Positions 53,472-61,863 of a stretch of 64,000 nucleotides of DNA are shown one piece after another. Made by a program: the position numbers and the translations under genes. Numbering within the stretch: position 1 is the first letter of the stretch; each line of letters starts with the position of its first letter. This stretch comes from Cumulibacter sp047975195 (GTDB taxonomy: Bacteria; Actinomycetota; Actinomycetes; Mycobacteriales; Antricoccaceae), in contig JBKEDB010000109.1 of the NCBI GenBank assembly GCA_047975195.1, positions 5,026 through 69,025 of the forward strand. Direction: 5' to 3'. A model generated the notes under the pieces. That model worked only from the letters and a program-made list of their open reading frames with translations. It had not been told where the DNA came from and did not search any database.

Positions 53472-55787
53472 GTGAGCGATGCAACCGAGTGGCCTGACCG
53501 TTCCGTCCTCCCGATCCCGGCGTACCAGCACGTGGGTAAACTCGATCGGACAGTGGCGGGTTCCGATCCGTTGGAGTGGCCGCGGGCAGTGTCCGCGCCG
53601 GAGGGTGCTCCAAACGTCCTGGTCGTAATGACGGACGATGTCGGTTTCGGTGCGACGGAGCCGTTCGGTGGTCCGATCCCCACACCCACGTATGCGCGAC
53701 TGGCGGAGCGGGGGCTGCGATGGAATCGGTTCCATACGACGGCGCTCTGCTCGCCAACGCGTGCCGCTCTGCTGACCGGTCGCAATCATCATGTGGCGGC
53801 GACGGGGATCATCATGGAGTTATCGACTCCGTTCCCGGGGTATCACAGCATCGTGTCCAAGAGCGTGGGCACCGTTGGTGAAGTCCTGACCGGCAACGGG
53901 TACGGGACCGCCTGGTTCGGCAAGAACCACAATGTGCCGGATTGGCTGACTACCCCCACGGGGCCGTTTGACTTGTGGCCGACCGGGCTGGGTTTCGAGT
54001 ACTTCTATGGGTTTCTCGGCGCGGATGCGCACCAGTTCCGCCCGGCTGTCTTCGAGAACACCACACCGGTGGAGCCGTACCTCGATCGGGACGATTATCA
54101 CTTCGACGCGGATATGGCCGATCACGCGATCAGTTGGATCCGGCGGCAGAAGGCTGTCGAGCCTGCCAAGCCGTTCTTCGCGTACTACACGCCCGGCACC
54201 GCGCATACCCCGCATCATGCGCCGAAGGAGTGGATCGAGAAGTTTGCCGGCAAGTTCGATCACGGTTGGGATCAGCAGCGCGTTCGTACCTTTGAGCGTC
54301 AGAAAGAGTTGGGAATTATCCCGCCGGATGCAGTCCTGAACCCGACGCCAGACGACTACCGACGCTGGGACGATTTGTCCGATGAGATGAAGCAGGTCTG
54401 CGCACGTGAGATGGAGTGCTACGCGGCAGCACTCTCACACTGCGACCACCAAGTCGGGCGGGTGGTCGACGCGATCGAACAACTCGGGGAGCTTGACAAC
54501 ACCCTGATCATCTACATCCAGGGCGATAACGGCTCCAGCGCTGAAGACCCCACCGGACACGGCCTGACCAGTGAGATCGGTGTTCTCGCGAACGGTGTCG
54601 TCGACCGTGAAGACTTCATGGTGGAGAACATCGACGACTTCGGCGGGATGTGGTTCCAGAACCACTTCTCGCACGGCTGGGCGCACGCGATGAACTCCCC
54701 GTACCAGTGGGATAAGAAGATCGCGTCGCACCTGGGCGGCAGCCGAACCTCAGCGGTGATCTCGTGGCCGGAGAGGATTGCCGACCACGGCGGACTGCGT
54801 TCGCAGTTCACCCATATCACCGACATCCTCCCTACGATCCTCGAGGCTGCGGGCATCCCGATGCCCGACACGATCGACGGCGTTGAACAGGTGCCGCTCA
54901 ACGGCACCAGCATGGTCCCGTTCTTCAACGAAGCAGACGCCCCCGAGACACACGTAACTCAGTACTTTGAGGTGGTCGCCAATCAGGGGATCTACCACGA
55001 GGGCTGGATCGCGAACACCGCGCCGAAACGGCTGCCCTGGGTGGGCATGGGCGAGACGCACCCGGACCCGTTCAACGAGTACGAGTGGCAGCTCTACAAC
55101 CTCACCGAGGACTTCACCCAGTCGAAGAACGTCGCGGCAGAGAACCCGGAGAAACTAGAAGAGTTGCGTCAGCTCTTCCTCGTCGAAGCGGAGAAGAACC
55201 AGGTACTTCCGCTCGACGACAGTTACATTGAGCGGCTCCGCCCTGAGAACCGACCCGTGCACAACGCGGGACGCACGGTCTACAGGTATTACCCGGGGAT
55301 CAGCCGCATCACCGAGAGCATGGCCCCGAACATGAAGAACACTTCATACCGGGTGACGGCGACCGTTACTATCCCCGACGGGGGTGCTGAGGGCATCCTG
55401 ATGTGTCAGGGTGGTTGGTTCGGCGGGAACGCGTTCTACCTGCGCGACGGCAAGCCCACGTTCTCCTATGCGCGGTCGCATTATCCAGAGCACAAGTACA
55501 CGATCGCTGCTGACGACCGGGTCGCGTCCGGTGACCACGAGTTGGTCCTGGATTTCGCGTATGACGGTGGAGCGCCCGGCAGCGGCGGCTTGGGTACGAT
55601 CACCGTCGACGGTGTCACCGTGGCTTCCGGGCGCATTGACCAGACCATCCCGGTCCGTGTCTCGGCCGACGAGACGTTTGACGTCGGAGAGGACACCGGC
55701 ACCCCGGTCGTCCGGGACTACGACGTTCCGTTCCGGTTCACCGGACTCCTGCACCAGCTCACGGTTGACACTGACCCCCGGAGTTAA
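53472..55787 (+). CDS. Arylsulfatase (formylglycine-dependent sulfatase family)
   Basis: 771-residue type I sulfatase hydrolysing sulfate esters. GTG start at 53472. Metal-binding VVMTDDVGFGATEPFGG (about 52–69), the formylglycine signature TTALCSPTRAALLTGRN with the Cys to be oxidised (about residue 92), KNHNVPDW, the His/Lys active-site segment YYTPGTAHTPHHAPKEW, QGDNGSSAEDP for the second metal pair, and a C-terminal beta domain (about 600–771). No signal peptide is visible, so it is probably cytoplasmic, like mycobacterial AtsA of similar length. A formylglycine-generating enzyme is required; none is in the window. Confidence 0.93.
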   Translation: MSDATEWPDRSVLPIPAYQHVGKLDRTVAGSDPLEWPRAVSAPEGAPNVLVVMTDDVGFGATEPFGGPIPTPTYARLAERGLRWNRFHTTALCSPTRAALLTGRNHHVAATGIIMELSTPFPGYHSIVSKSVGTVGEVLTGNGYGTAWFGKNHNVPDWLTTPTGPFDLWPTGLGFEYFYGFLGADAHQFRPAVFENTTPVEPYLDRDDYHFDADMADHAISWIRRQKAVEPAKPFFAYYTPGTAHTPHHAPKEWIEKFAGKFDHGWDQQRVRTFERQKELGIIPPDAVLNPTPDDYRRWDDLSDEMKQVCAREMECYAAALSHCDHQVGRVVDAIEQLGELDNTLIIYIQGDNGSSAEDPTGHGLTSEIGVLANGVVDREDFMVENIDDFGGMWFQNHFSHGWAHAMNSPYQWDKKIASHLGGSRTSAVISWPERIADHGGLRSQFTHITDILPTILEAAGIPMPDTIDGVEQVPLNGTSMVPFFNEADAPETHVTQYFEVVANQGIYHEGWIANTAPKRLPWVGMGETHPDPFNEYEWQLYNLTEDFTQSKNVAAENPEKLEELRQLFLVEAEKNQVLPLDDSYIERLRPENRPVHNAGRTVYRYYPGISRITESMAPNMKNTSYRVTATVTIPDGGAEGILMCQGGWFGGNAFYLRDGKPTFSYARSHYPEHKYTIAADDRVASGDHELVLDFAYDGGAPGSGGLGTITVDGVTVASGRIDQTIPVRVSADETFDVGEDTGTPVVRDYDVPFRFTGLLHQLTVDTDPRS

Positions 55788-55846
55788 GAGTCTGTGCCCT
55801 CGGACGAAGGGCCGCCGGTACGAGCGTCTAGGTGGAATGGCTACCG

Positions 55847-56203
55847 TTAGCCGTCGACGTGCTCGCGCGATGTGCGCGCAAGTTGCGTCACGAGATCGTC
55901 TGGGATCGGTTTGCGCGGCGTGAAGGTAATGCCGGTCTTACTCGCCTTGAATCCCGCTGCCGCGATCTGCTCGGCATGCTCCGCGATCGCAGGGGGCAAC
56001 ACGTACAGGCCAACCTGTTTGGTGAAGGCCGCATAACTCGCGACGACCGTGCCGCGGAGCCTGAACCCCGGCATGTTGTACGCCGTCATCTCCTCGGCGT
56101 CCGGGAGCGCCTTGCGCAGGACGTCACGCAACTGATTGAGGACCGGCTGGAATGCCTCGGGCGCACCAGCAATGTAGGAGTCGTGATCGGTAATAGTCGC
56201 CAT
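55847..56203 (-). CDS. DUF1801 (YdhG/iron-chaperone-like) protein
   Basis: 118-residue protein from ATG at 56203 (MATITDHDSYIAGAPEAFQP). The DUF1801 fold is evident: VLNQLRDVLRKALPDAEEMT, YNMPGFRLRGTVVASYAAFT and KQVGLYVLPPAI, then FTPRKPIPDDLVTQLAR. The family contains the frataxin-like iron chaperone YdhG, but most members are uncharacterised. The much longer upstream reading is not supported. Divergent from the DUF5701 gene. Confidence 0.85.
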   Translation of the reverse strand: MATITDHDSYIAGAPEAFQPVLNQLRDVLRKALPDAEEMTAYNMPGFRLRGTVVASYAAFTKQVGLYVLPPAIAEHAEQIAAAGFKASKTGITFTPRKPIPDDLVTQLARTSREHVDG

Positions 56204-56364
56204 GCCTGATGCCTTCCGCTCAGATGAGTGAACTCTAACTGCGCCTCGGCGCCTCGCACGATGGTCGCCAGAGTCTTTTCCGTGGAGCGCGGCGCGCGCA
56301 TGGCGGAATAATCGAGCGTCTGCTGCTGTTGGCCCCTCTTGGCCACGATCAGCGAGGAGACCAC

Positions 56365-57075
56365 GTGAGCAATGCGAAGGTGCCGGACGGCGATCGGACC
56401 TCCGACATGAACCTGGATGACCCCGTGCCCGGGTTGCCGCCGCTGTCGACCCAGGCCGAACTGTTGATCGCGGCCGGAGTTCTGGATGACGATGGCGGCA
56501 AACTCCCCATCGAGGAGTTGCGGCATGCTGCGGCCGATTTGGAGCAGCGAGCTGCCGTCGGCGCACTGCTCGTCGTATCGGAACATGTGCTGCCGGTGCG
56601 GACGCTCGTTCCGCATGTGCGGCGCACTTCCGGCGGCCGGGAGAGGAACGGGTTCATCGTGGTCGACATGCAGGACGTCGGCGATTTCGTGCCGACGGCC
56701 GAAGCAGCAGTCCCGAATACGCTTGTCTATGCGATCGAGGATCCGCGTCGCGGCGATGGCATGCGTAACTGGTCTCCGGCCGAGGCTCAGGAAGCGCTGA
56801 CCCAGGACGCGCGAACGCCGTTCACGATAGGCGAGGGTGTGCACTGGGCATTGCAGGTTCCTGAGGTCATCGACCGCAATGCCTGCTACATGATGATCGG
56901 CTCCCGTCGGCCGAAGTCGAACGGATTCGATTCGCGCCCGCCCGCACTGTGGATTTCAAACGGCACTGGTCGCGATGGCCGCGATCGAAAGGGGGCCCCG
57001 AAACTGGGCTGGTGCTGGTGGAACAACCGCCACACGTGGCTGGGATTCGCGTCGGGCTCGCGCCGGGTCAGCTGA
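56365..57075 (+). CDS. DUF5701 family protein
   Basis: 236 residues from GTG at 56365 with AGGAGA four bases upstream. A regulator-like N-terminal part (LPPLSTQAELLIAAGVLDDDG … IVVDMQDVGDFVPTAEAAVP) leads to the C-terminal signature FTIGEGVHWALQVPEVI, YMMIGSRRPKSNGF and PKLGWCWWNNRHTWLGFASG, which I associate with actinobacterial DUF5701. Function unknown. An in-frame ATG further upstream (56329) lacks a ribosome site. An alpha/beta hydrolase gene follows 21 bases later, probably in the same transcript. Confidence 0.8.
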   Translation: MSNAKVPDGDRTSDMNLDDPVPGLPPLSTQAELLIAAGVLDDDGGKLPIEELRHAAADLEQRAAVGALLVVSEHVLPVRTLVPHVRRTSGGRERNGFIVVDMQDVGDFVPTAEAAVPNTLVYAIEDPRRGDGMRNWSPAEAQEALTQDARTPFTIGEGVHWALQVPEVIDRNACYMMIGSRRPKSNGFDSRPPALWISNGTGRDGRDRKGAPKLGWCWWNNRHTWLGFASGSRRVS

Positions 57076-57096
57076 GCGGGTAGCTAGGCTCGAGTG

Positions 57097-57951
57097 ATGG
57101 TGCCGACGCATCTGAGTCAGGAGTTTTCTTGGCGTGGACGTACCGTGCGGTGGGATGCTCACGGTTCAGGACCAGCGCTCGTCTTTCTGCACGGAACGCC
57201 GTGGTCTTCGCGCCTGTGGCGGCCGATCGCGGACGCGTTTGTGCATCGGTTCACCGTCTACCTCTGGGACATGCCCGGATACGGGATGTCGTCAAAGGAG
57301 CCCTCTCATGGCGTCGACCTCGGTACGCAGGGCCAACTGTTCGCGGACCTCTTGGAACACTGGGGCCTCGCGCGGCCGCACGTGATTGCTCATGACTTCG
57401 GCGGTGCGGTAGCACTTCGATCGCGTCTACTTCACGCAGCGACGTACGCATCGTTGTGCCTCGTTGATGTCGTAGCGCTTGCTCCGTGGGGATCGCCCTA
57501 CTTCAATCTCGTGAAGGAGCACGCGGCGGTCTTCGAACAGCTTCCGCCTGCTGTGCACCGCGGCGCGCTCGAAGCGTATATCCGCGGCGCCAGTTACCGT
57601 GGGCTGCGTCCCGAAGACCTGCGGATGCTCGCCGAGCCTTGGTCGACTGAGGCCGGTCAGGGCGCGTTCTATCGCCAGATCGCGCAAGCGGACGAACGGT
57701 TCACCACCGAGATTGAGCATCTATACGCGAGCATCGTCGAACCCGTGCACATCGTGTGGGGCGAGGAGGACACCTGGATCCCTCCAGACCGCGCGCAGCG
57801 GCTCCACAGAGCAATACCTCATTCATCGATCACGATGATGCCCGGCGCCGGGCATCTTATTCAGCTTGACGCTCCCGCTGCGCTCGCCGCCAACCTAGCC
57901 GAATGGATGACCTCGGTAGCTGCAAACTCGGGGCGCGAGGCCGACAGGTGA
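57097..57951 (+). CDS. Alpha/beta hydrolase with Asp nucleophile (dehalogenase/epoxide-hydrolase-like)
   Basis: 284-residue alpha/beta hydrolase. Oxyanion HGTPWSSRLWRP (about 32–43) and the nucleophile elbow AHDFGGAVALRSRLL with Asp rather than Ser, as in haloalkane dehalogenases, fluoroacetate dehalogenases and epoxide hydrolases. The charge-relay acid lies near VHIVWGEEDTWIPP and the catalytic His in MPGAGHLIQLDAP. A cap domain occupies about 130–210. Start ATG at 57097, with a GTG three bases earlier possible. Follows the DUF5701 gene closely. Specific substrate unknown. Confidence 0.87.
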   Translation: MVPTHLSQEFSWRGRTVRWDAHGSGPALVFLHGTPWSSRLWRPIADAFVHRFTVYLWDMPGYGMSSKEPSHGVDLGTQGQLFADLLEHWGLARPHVIAHDFGGAVALRSRLLHAATYASLCLVDVVALAPWGSPYFNLVKEHAAVFEQLPPAVHRGALEAYIRGASYRGLRPEDLRMLAEPWSTEAGQGAFYRQIAQADERFTTEIEHLYASIVEPVHIVWGEEDTWIPPDRAQRLHRAIPHSSITMMPGAGHLIQLDAPAALAANLAEWMTSVAANSGREADR

Positions 57952-58079
57952 ACCGATCTGCCGCGTGATGCGGTACTTCGGCCGCGCTCGTTCCGCGGGC
58001 GAGTCGGTAACGCTTCGTCCGCAACGGCTAGGGGTAATTGGTGAGTGCTCACCGATCACCGTAGTGCCAACCAGCCGCA

Positions 58080-58544
58080 CTAGTCCGAGGTGACGAGTCG
58101 GGCAGGGGCGAGCGGGAGTACCGAGTAATTGGTCAACTCCAAGACGGTGTTGTCGTCTTCGTCCACAAGTTCGCCGCGCACCGTCACTTTGGCGTCGTGT
58201 CGCTCGGGGCGGGCCGTTACGCTCTGAATGGTGAGCCGGCCGGTCAGTGTGGTGTCAGGGTGCACAGCGCGGCGGAAGCGAATCTCGAAGCCACTCCCGA
58301 TCCCGCCATCGAAGTGCTGCCAAAGCGCGCGGACGGCGAGGTGTTGGTAGATCGCCAAGGTGTGCAGACCGCTCGCGACGACTCCTCCGAGAGGCGAGTC
58401 GGCAGCGGCGACGGGGTCGGTGTGAATGAATAGCGGATCCCACCGTCGTGCGTAGTCGATGATCTCGGTTTCGGTGACCGTATAGCTACTGAGAGAGATC
58501 TGGCTGCCAGGCTTGAGATCGTTCGCGTACCAGACGTCACTCAC
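58080..58544 (-). CDS. MaoC-like dehydratase/hydratase
   Basis: 154-residue single hot-dog protein. Hydratase motif YARRWDPLFIHTDPVAAADS with Asp and His, followed by GGVVASGLHTLAIYQHLAVR and FEIRFRRAVHPDTTLTG. It probably hydrates a 2-enoyl-CoA or dehydrates its 3-hydroxy form; unlike the hadAB pair it stands alone. ATG at 58544; convergent with the alpha/beta hydrolase gene. Confidence 0.88.
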   Translation of the reverse strand: MSDVWYANDLKPGSQISLSSYTVTETEIIDYARRWDPLFIHTDPVAAADSPLGGVVASGLHTLAIYQHLAVRALWQHFDGGIGSGFEIRFRRAVHPDTTLTGRLTIQSVTARPERHDAKVTVRGELVDEDDNTVLELTNYSVLPLAPARLVTSD

Positions 58545-58604
58545 ATTGCCTCCTCGGACCGGGCGCCCCGGGCGGCGCCTGCGTGCACAGTTAGGTTGCC
58601 GTGG

Positions 58605-58793
58605 TCATGGCACCAAGTCCATGACCTCGCACGTCAAGGAGGCCGCTCGCGGCGCCGATGCGATGCCGACTACTAGGTGTCCGACTAAGTCCAGCCCGAC
58701 CTCACGTGCGACGGCGCCGCCGAGGATCGCGCACGCGAACGCGCCGGCCAGGTCCAGCCAGCGAGTGACCTCGTTTAGTTCGGCGAGTGTCAT
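58605..58793 (-). pseudogene. TRIC/UPF0126-type cation channel N-terminal remnant
   Basis: Only 62 residues from ATG at 58793. WLDLAGAFACAILGGAVARE VGLDLVGHLVVGIASA matches the first TRIC repeat (the LDLxGTFxFAxSGAxAA type motif), but the following GGGxxRD loop and all later helices are gone, replaced by unrelated PRAASLTCEVMDLVP. A truncated gene in the decayed stretch between the MaoC gene and the metal-resistance genes. Confidence 0.6.
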
Positions 58794-59087
58794 CGGCGAA
58801 CTCTCCCTCCAGGCGCAACGCGCCGAGACGTCTCGGCGGTCAGGCTCACGCATTCATCAAGGTCCCGCTCAGGGGAAGTGTCCTGTGGGAAGTCGACGAC
58901 GTTTCTGCGTGATCGCACACCTACGCTACCGAGCGATGCTGTCGCAGCGGCCGTACACCACCTCAGCGACCCGGTTCGTACCCAATCCCGATGTGCTCGG
59001 GTCCAGCGGCGACCAATGATGTCGGTCAGTTTTAGGTAGACGGCCTCACGGTGTGTTCTGGAACGGCCAATAGGTCAGTCATTACTG

Positions 59088-59100
59088 TATAGTCACTGCA
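59088..59100 (+). promoter_or_regulatory. −10 element and candidate CmtR operator, probable leaderless start
   Basis: TATAGT at 59088–59093 lies 6 bases before the ATG at 59100, so RNA would begin at or next to the A of the start codon. The surrounding AGTCATTACTGTATAGTCACTG is AT-rich and partly repeated (AGTCA twice), as expected for a metal-sensor operator overlapping its promoter. Confidence 0.5.
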
Positions 59101-59459
59101 TGCTGACCATTGCTTCGCGCATCGACGTCATGAACAGGCTGGGGCGGGCGATGGCGGACCCGTCCCGCTCTCGCATCCTGCTCGCCCTGCTTGATGGGCC
59201 GGGATATCCGGCGAGACTGGCCCGCGACCTGGATTTGACGCGTACGAATGTCTCGAACCACCTATCTTGCTTGCGTGGCTGTGGCATCGTCGTCGCTGAG
59301 CCGGAGGGGCGCCAGACTCGATATGAGATCGCCGACCCGCACATTGCCGTAGCGCTCACGGCGCTGGTCGATGTGACCCTCGCCGTCGACGAAAGTGTCC
59401 CTTGCCTTGATCCGCAATGCACAGTGCCGGGTTGCTGTGCACAGCAGCCACGCCGGTGA
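59100..59459 (+). CDS. cmtR: CmtR-type ArsR-family metal-sensing repressor
   Basis: 119-residue winged-helix repressor. The DNA-recognition helix segment TRTNVSNHLSCLRGCGIVVA carries two cysteines spaced as Cys57/Cys61 of Mycobacterium tuberculosis CmtR, the Cd(II)/Pb(II) sensor. The tail CLDPQCTVPGCCAQQ supplies the third Cys. It should release its operator when Cd or Pb binds. The start lies directly downstream of a −10 element (likely leaderless). The stop overlaps the GTG of the CDF exporter gene, so the two are coupled. Confidence 0.9.
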   Translation: MLTIASRIDVMNRLGRAMADPSRSRILLALLDGPGYPARLARDLDLTRTNVSNHLSCLRGCGIVVAEPEGRQTRYEIADPHIAVALTALVDVTLAVDESVPCLDPQCTVPGCCAQQPRR

Positions 59460-60427
59460 CGGTCGAGGTGCGCGGGCGCGATCGACGGGCAGTTCTGCGA
59501 CGTCGGATCCGCATCGTTGTCGCCATCACCATCACCTGGAACGTCGTAGAGGCGGTCGTTGCGTTATCGGCCGGCGCAGTCGCCTCCTCGGCGGCGCTCA
59601 TCGGTTTCGGGCTCGACTCGATCGTCGAGGTCCTCTCGGCGGCAGCGGTCGCCTGGCAGTTCGCGGCACCCGAGCCGGAGAGCCGCGAGAAGGTCGCGCT
59701 CCGGGTGATCGCGGTGTCCTTCTTCGCCCTTGCCGCCTACGTGAGCGTTGATGCCGGGCGATCGCTGCTCGGGTTGCGCGAACCTGAGCATTCTTCGGTT
59801 GGAATTGCGATCGCCGCGTTGAGTCTTGCGGTAATGCCGTTCTTGAGTTGGTTCGAACGACGTACAGGGCGCGAACTCGGCTCGGCAAGCGCGGTGGCCG
59901 ACTCCAAACAGACGCTGATCTGCACGTACCTGTCGGCGGCGCTGCTGGCCGGCCTGCTGCTCAACAGCCTGCTGGGCTGGGCGTGGGCCGACCCTGTCGC
60001 CGCGCTCGTCATCGCCTGCTTCGCCGTTCGTGAAGGCATCGAGGCTTGGAAAGGCGACGCTTGCTGCGCCGCACCGGTCGCCGTCCTCGCCGGAGAACAC
60101 GATCGCGAGGGGTGCGATGACGGATGCTGCGCCCCGGTCACCCTGAAACAGGAGAATCCATCATGGGGTACGTCGGGGCGCTGCGCGAACTGCCGATCGC
60201 TTGTGATCTCACGCCGCGCGCAGGTAGGGAACAGCTCGAGAAATGGCGAGAGTTCGATATCGAGTTCGGACTCAGCGCGCAGCGTTACGCCACAAGTCTC
60301 GTCGTTCGTTACAAACGCACCGTCGAATCGATCCGGCGGTTGCGAGATCTCGTCGGCGTCGAGCGCTTATGCTGTTTGTTCGTTGACTGGGGGATCGAAG
60401 ACAGCGGCGACGACCTGCGCCTCATAG
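59456..60427 (+). CDS. CDF-like cation exporter, C-terminus probably frame-shifted
   Basis: Begins at GTG 59456 overlapping cmtR. Four to six helices (IRIVVAITITWNVVEAVVAL, SAALIGFGLDSIVEVLSAAA with a metal-site Asp, LLAGLLLNSLLGWAWADPVA) define a CDF-type transporter, likely exporting Cd or Zn. A Cys-rich end GDACCAAP … EGCDDGCCAPV should close the protein near residue 230. Instead the frame runs on for 280 bases through the next gene. Deleting one C from the CCCC run at 60132–60135 would give CCARSP and a TGA at 60144, just before the next ribosome site. The extra 95 residues are probably an artefact of that base. Confidence 0.78.
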   Translation: MTVEVRGRDRRAVLRRRIRIVVAITITWNVVEAVVALSAGAVASSAALIGFGLDSIVEVLSAAAVAWQFAAPEPESREKVALRVIAVSFFALAAYVSVDAGRSLLGLREPEHSSVGIAIAALSLAVMPFLSWFERRTGRELGSASAVADSKQTLICTYLSAALLAGLLLNSLLGWAWADPVAALVIACFAVREGIEAWKGDACCAAPVAVLAGEHDREGCDDGCCAPVTLKQENPSWGTSGRCANCRSLVISRRAQVGNSSRNGESSISSSDSARSVTPQVSSFVTNAPSNRSGGCEISSASSAYAVCSLTGGSKTAATTCAS

Positions 60428-60480
60428 TTTCCGGCGCGCCGGACCAACTCGCGGCACTCAATGTCGGCATCCGGGCGTAG
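60163..60480 (+). CDS. Small protein of the metal-resistance cluster, unknown function
   Basis: 105 residues from ATG at 60163, with AGGAG eight bases before. MGYVGALRELPIACDLTPRA … EFGLSAQRYATSLVVRYKRT … VGVERLCCLFVDWGIEDSGD DLRLIVSG. Three cysteines (ACDL, LCCLF) could bind a metal. It resembles small proteins seen beside mer or cad genes but I cannot assign a family. The good ribosome site and coding bias make it more likely real than the overlapping frame. Confidence 0.65.
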   Translation: MGYVGALRELPIACDLTPRAGREQLEKWREFDIEFGLSAQRYATSLVVRYKRTVESIRRLRDLVGVERLCCLFVDWGIEDSGDDLRLIVSGAPDQLAALNVGIRA

Positions 60481-60486
60481 CGCGCA

Positions 60487-61072
60487 TCAACTGAGGTGCC
60501 CTACGCCCGCACGCGTGTAGCGCAGCAGCGCCACCCCGTCCTTGAAGGACCGGTTCTCGGCCAGAGTGAGGTTGCGCCGCTGGTGCTGCTCGATGAATAA
60601 CCGATGTCCGGCACCCAGGACTACCGGATACACGAAAAGTCGCAGCTCATCGACGAGGTCGAGTTCCAGCAACTGCTGGGCCAGCGAGATGCTGCCCGTC
60701 AGGACGATGTCCGCGCCTTCGCGAGCCTGCAGGGCGCGGATCTCGGACGCCAGGCTGTCGCCTCCACGCGGGATTGTGGTGCCGTCCCAGCCGGGGTCTG
60801 CCAAGCCACGGGACACGACGTACTTCTCAACCTGGTTCAGGTGGTTCGTGACGCCCGGTTCATCGTGTCGCCGCTCGGGCCAGAATCCGCGCATCTCCTC
60901 GAAAGTCACGCGGCCGACCAGGAAACCGTCCGAGGCGGCCGCCTGCTGACGGGTGATCTCAGCGAGCTGCTGTCCCTGTTCGGAGGCGTCCGTGGGGGTC
61001 GAACCACGAACCGGTGTCCTCGACGACTCCGTCGAGCGTGATGTTATCGGTGGTGACGAGTTTGCGGGGCAT
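60487..61072 (-). pseudogene. Dihydrofolate reductase-like (RibD C-terminal) protein, frame-broken
   Basis: From ATG at 61072 the sense reads MPRKLVTTDNITLDGVVEDT GSWFDP, the usual start of this reductase-like family. A five-G run (plus strand 60994–60998) with one base too many then shifts the frame. The rest, TDASEQGQQLAEITRQQAAA, FLVGRVTFEEMRGFWP, LTGSISLAQQLLELDLVDEL and FVYPVVLGAGHRLF, is in the second frame to the stop at 60487. Repaired length is about 194 residues, normal for the family. One homopolymer base separates it from an intact gene, so sequence error is possible. Confidence 0.78.
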
Positions 61073-61189
61073 GATCTGCGCTCCTTACTGATCTTCTCCG
61101 TTTGATGGTGTGGCATTCGGCGGGGCACGGACAACCGGCGGTTACCTCGCACGCAGTGACGGCAGCAGGTGCCGTCTTACGGGCAACGA

Positions 61190-61334
61190 GTGCCGTGTTC
61201 AGCAGAGTCTGATTGAGAATGATGACGAACGCGCCGGAGATCAGCACGGCCATCACTACATTGCGGTTGAACGGGTCTGTGCCGGACGGCGTGGTCGGTG
61301 TCGCTTGCTGCTTCGAGGGTCGGCCTGTGGACAC
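61190..61334 (-). pseudogene. DHA2-type MFS transporter, N-terminal remnant
   Basis: MSTGRPSKQQATPTTPSGTD then FNRNVVMAVLISGAFVIILNQTLLNTAL, the first membrane helix of an EmrB/QacA-type drug exporter (14 helices normally). After NTALV the sequence departs from the family and no further helices follow. A deletion has joined it to unrelated sequence upstream of the reductase-like gene. Confidence 0.65.
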
Positions 61335-61458
61335 GATTCCGGCCTATTCGGCAACAAGATGAGCATCCTTCCAATATTTAGTCGACATGCGACACCGTAA
61401 GCAAAGGTTGCAGTCCATGCAAATTGGTGCGGGCTAGACCGGGGACTCAGTGTCCTCC

Positions 61459-61487
61459 TTGACAGAGGATCGGTCCAATCCCATACT
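61459..61487 (+). promoter_or_regulatory. Consensus promoter of the ArsR-type gene, probable leaderless transcript
   Basis: TTGACA (61459–61464) and CATACT (61482–61487) are 17 bases apart, a near-consensus sigma-70 promoter. The −10 ends 7 bases before the ATG at 61495, so the transcript would start at the initiation codon. Confidence 0.6.
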
Positions 61488-61494
61488 TAGTCAT

Positions 61495-61863
61495 ATGGAT
61501 AAGTATTGGCGTGAGCGACTGGATCGGACATTCCACGCGCTCGCCGACGCAACGAGGCGCGCGATGGTCGAACGTCTGGTTGTGGGCCCGGCCTCGGTCA
61601 GTCAATTGGCCGAGCCATTCGATTTCGCGCTGCCGACGATCGTCAAGCACCTTCGGGTTCTCGAGGATGCCGGAGTCATCGCATCGCACAAGGCCGGGCG
61701 CGTGCGTACTTATCAACTCGCGGCAGACGCGATGGTGGGCGCCGCTGAGTGGATCGGGCGGCAACGGATGCCGCAAGAACACGCGCTCGACCGACTCGGC
61801 GGCCTACTCGCTGCTGAGAACAATGCCGAACAGAAAGAGGACACCCATGACCACACGCACTGA
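61495..61863 (+). CDS. ArsR-family transcriptional regulator (SRPBCC-linked)
   Basis: 122 residues from ATG at 61495 (MDKYWRERLDRTFHALADAT). Winged helix: RRAMVERLVVGPASVSQLAE, the recognition segment FALPTIVKHLRVLEDAGVIA, then SHKAGRVRTYQLAADAM. No metal-binding cysteines, so it belongs to the group that pairs with AHSA1/SRPBCC genes. The 3' end overlaps the SRPBCC start by 17 bases. A GTG start at 61450 lies upstream of the promoter −35 and is rejected. Confidence 0.87.
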   Translation: MDKYWRERLDRTFHALADATRRAMVERLVVGPASVSQLAEPFDFALPTIVKHLRVLEDAGVIASHKAGRVRTYQLAADAMVGAAEWIGRQRMPQEHALDRLGGLLAAENNAEQKEDTHDHTH

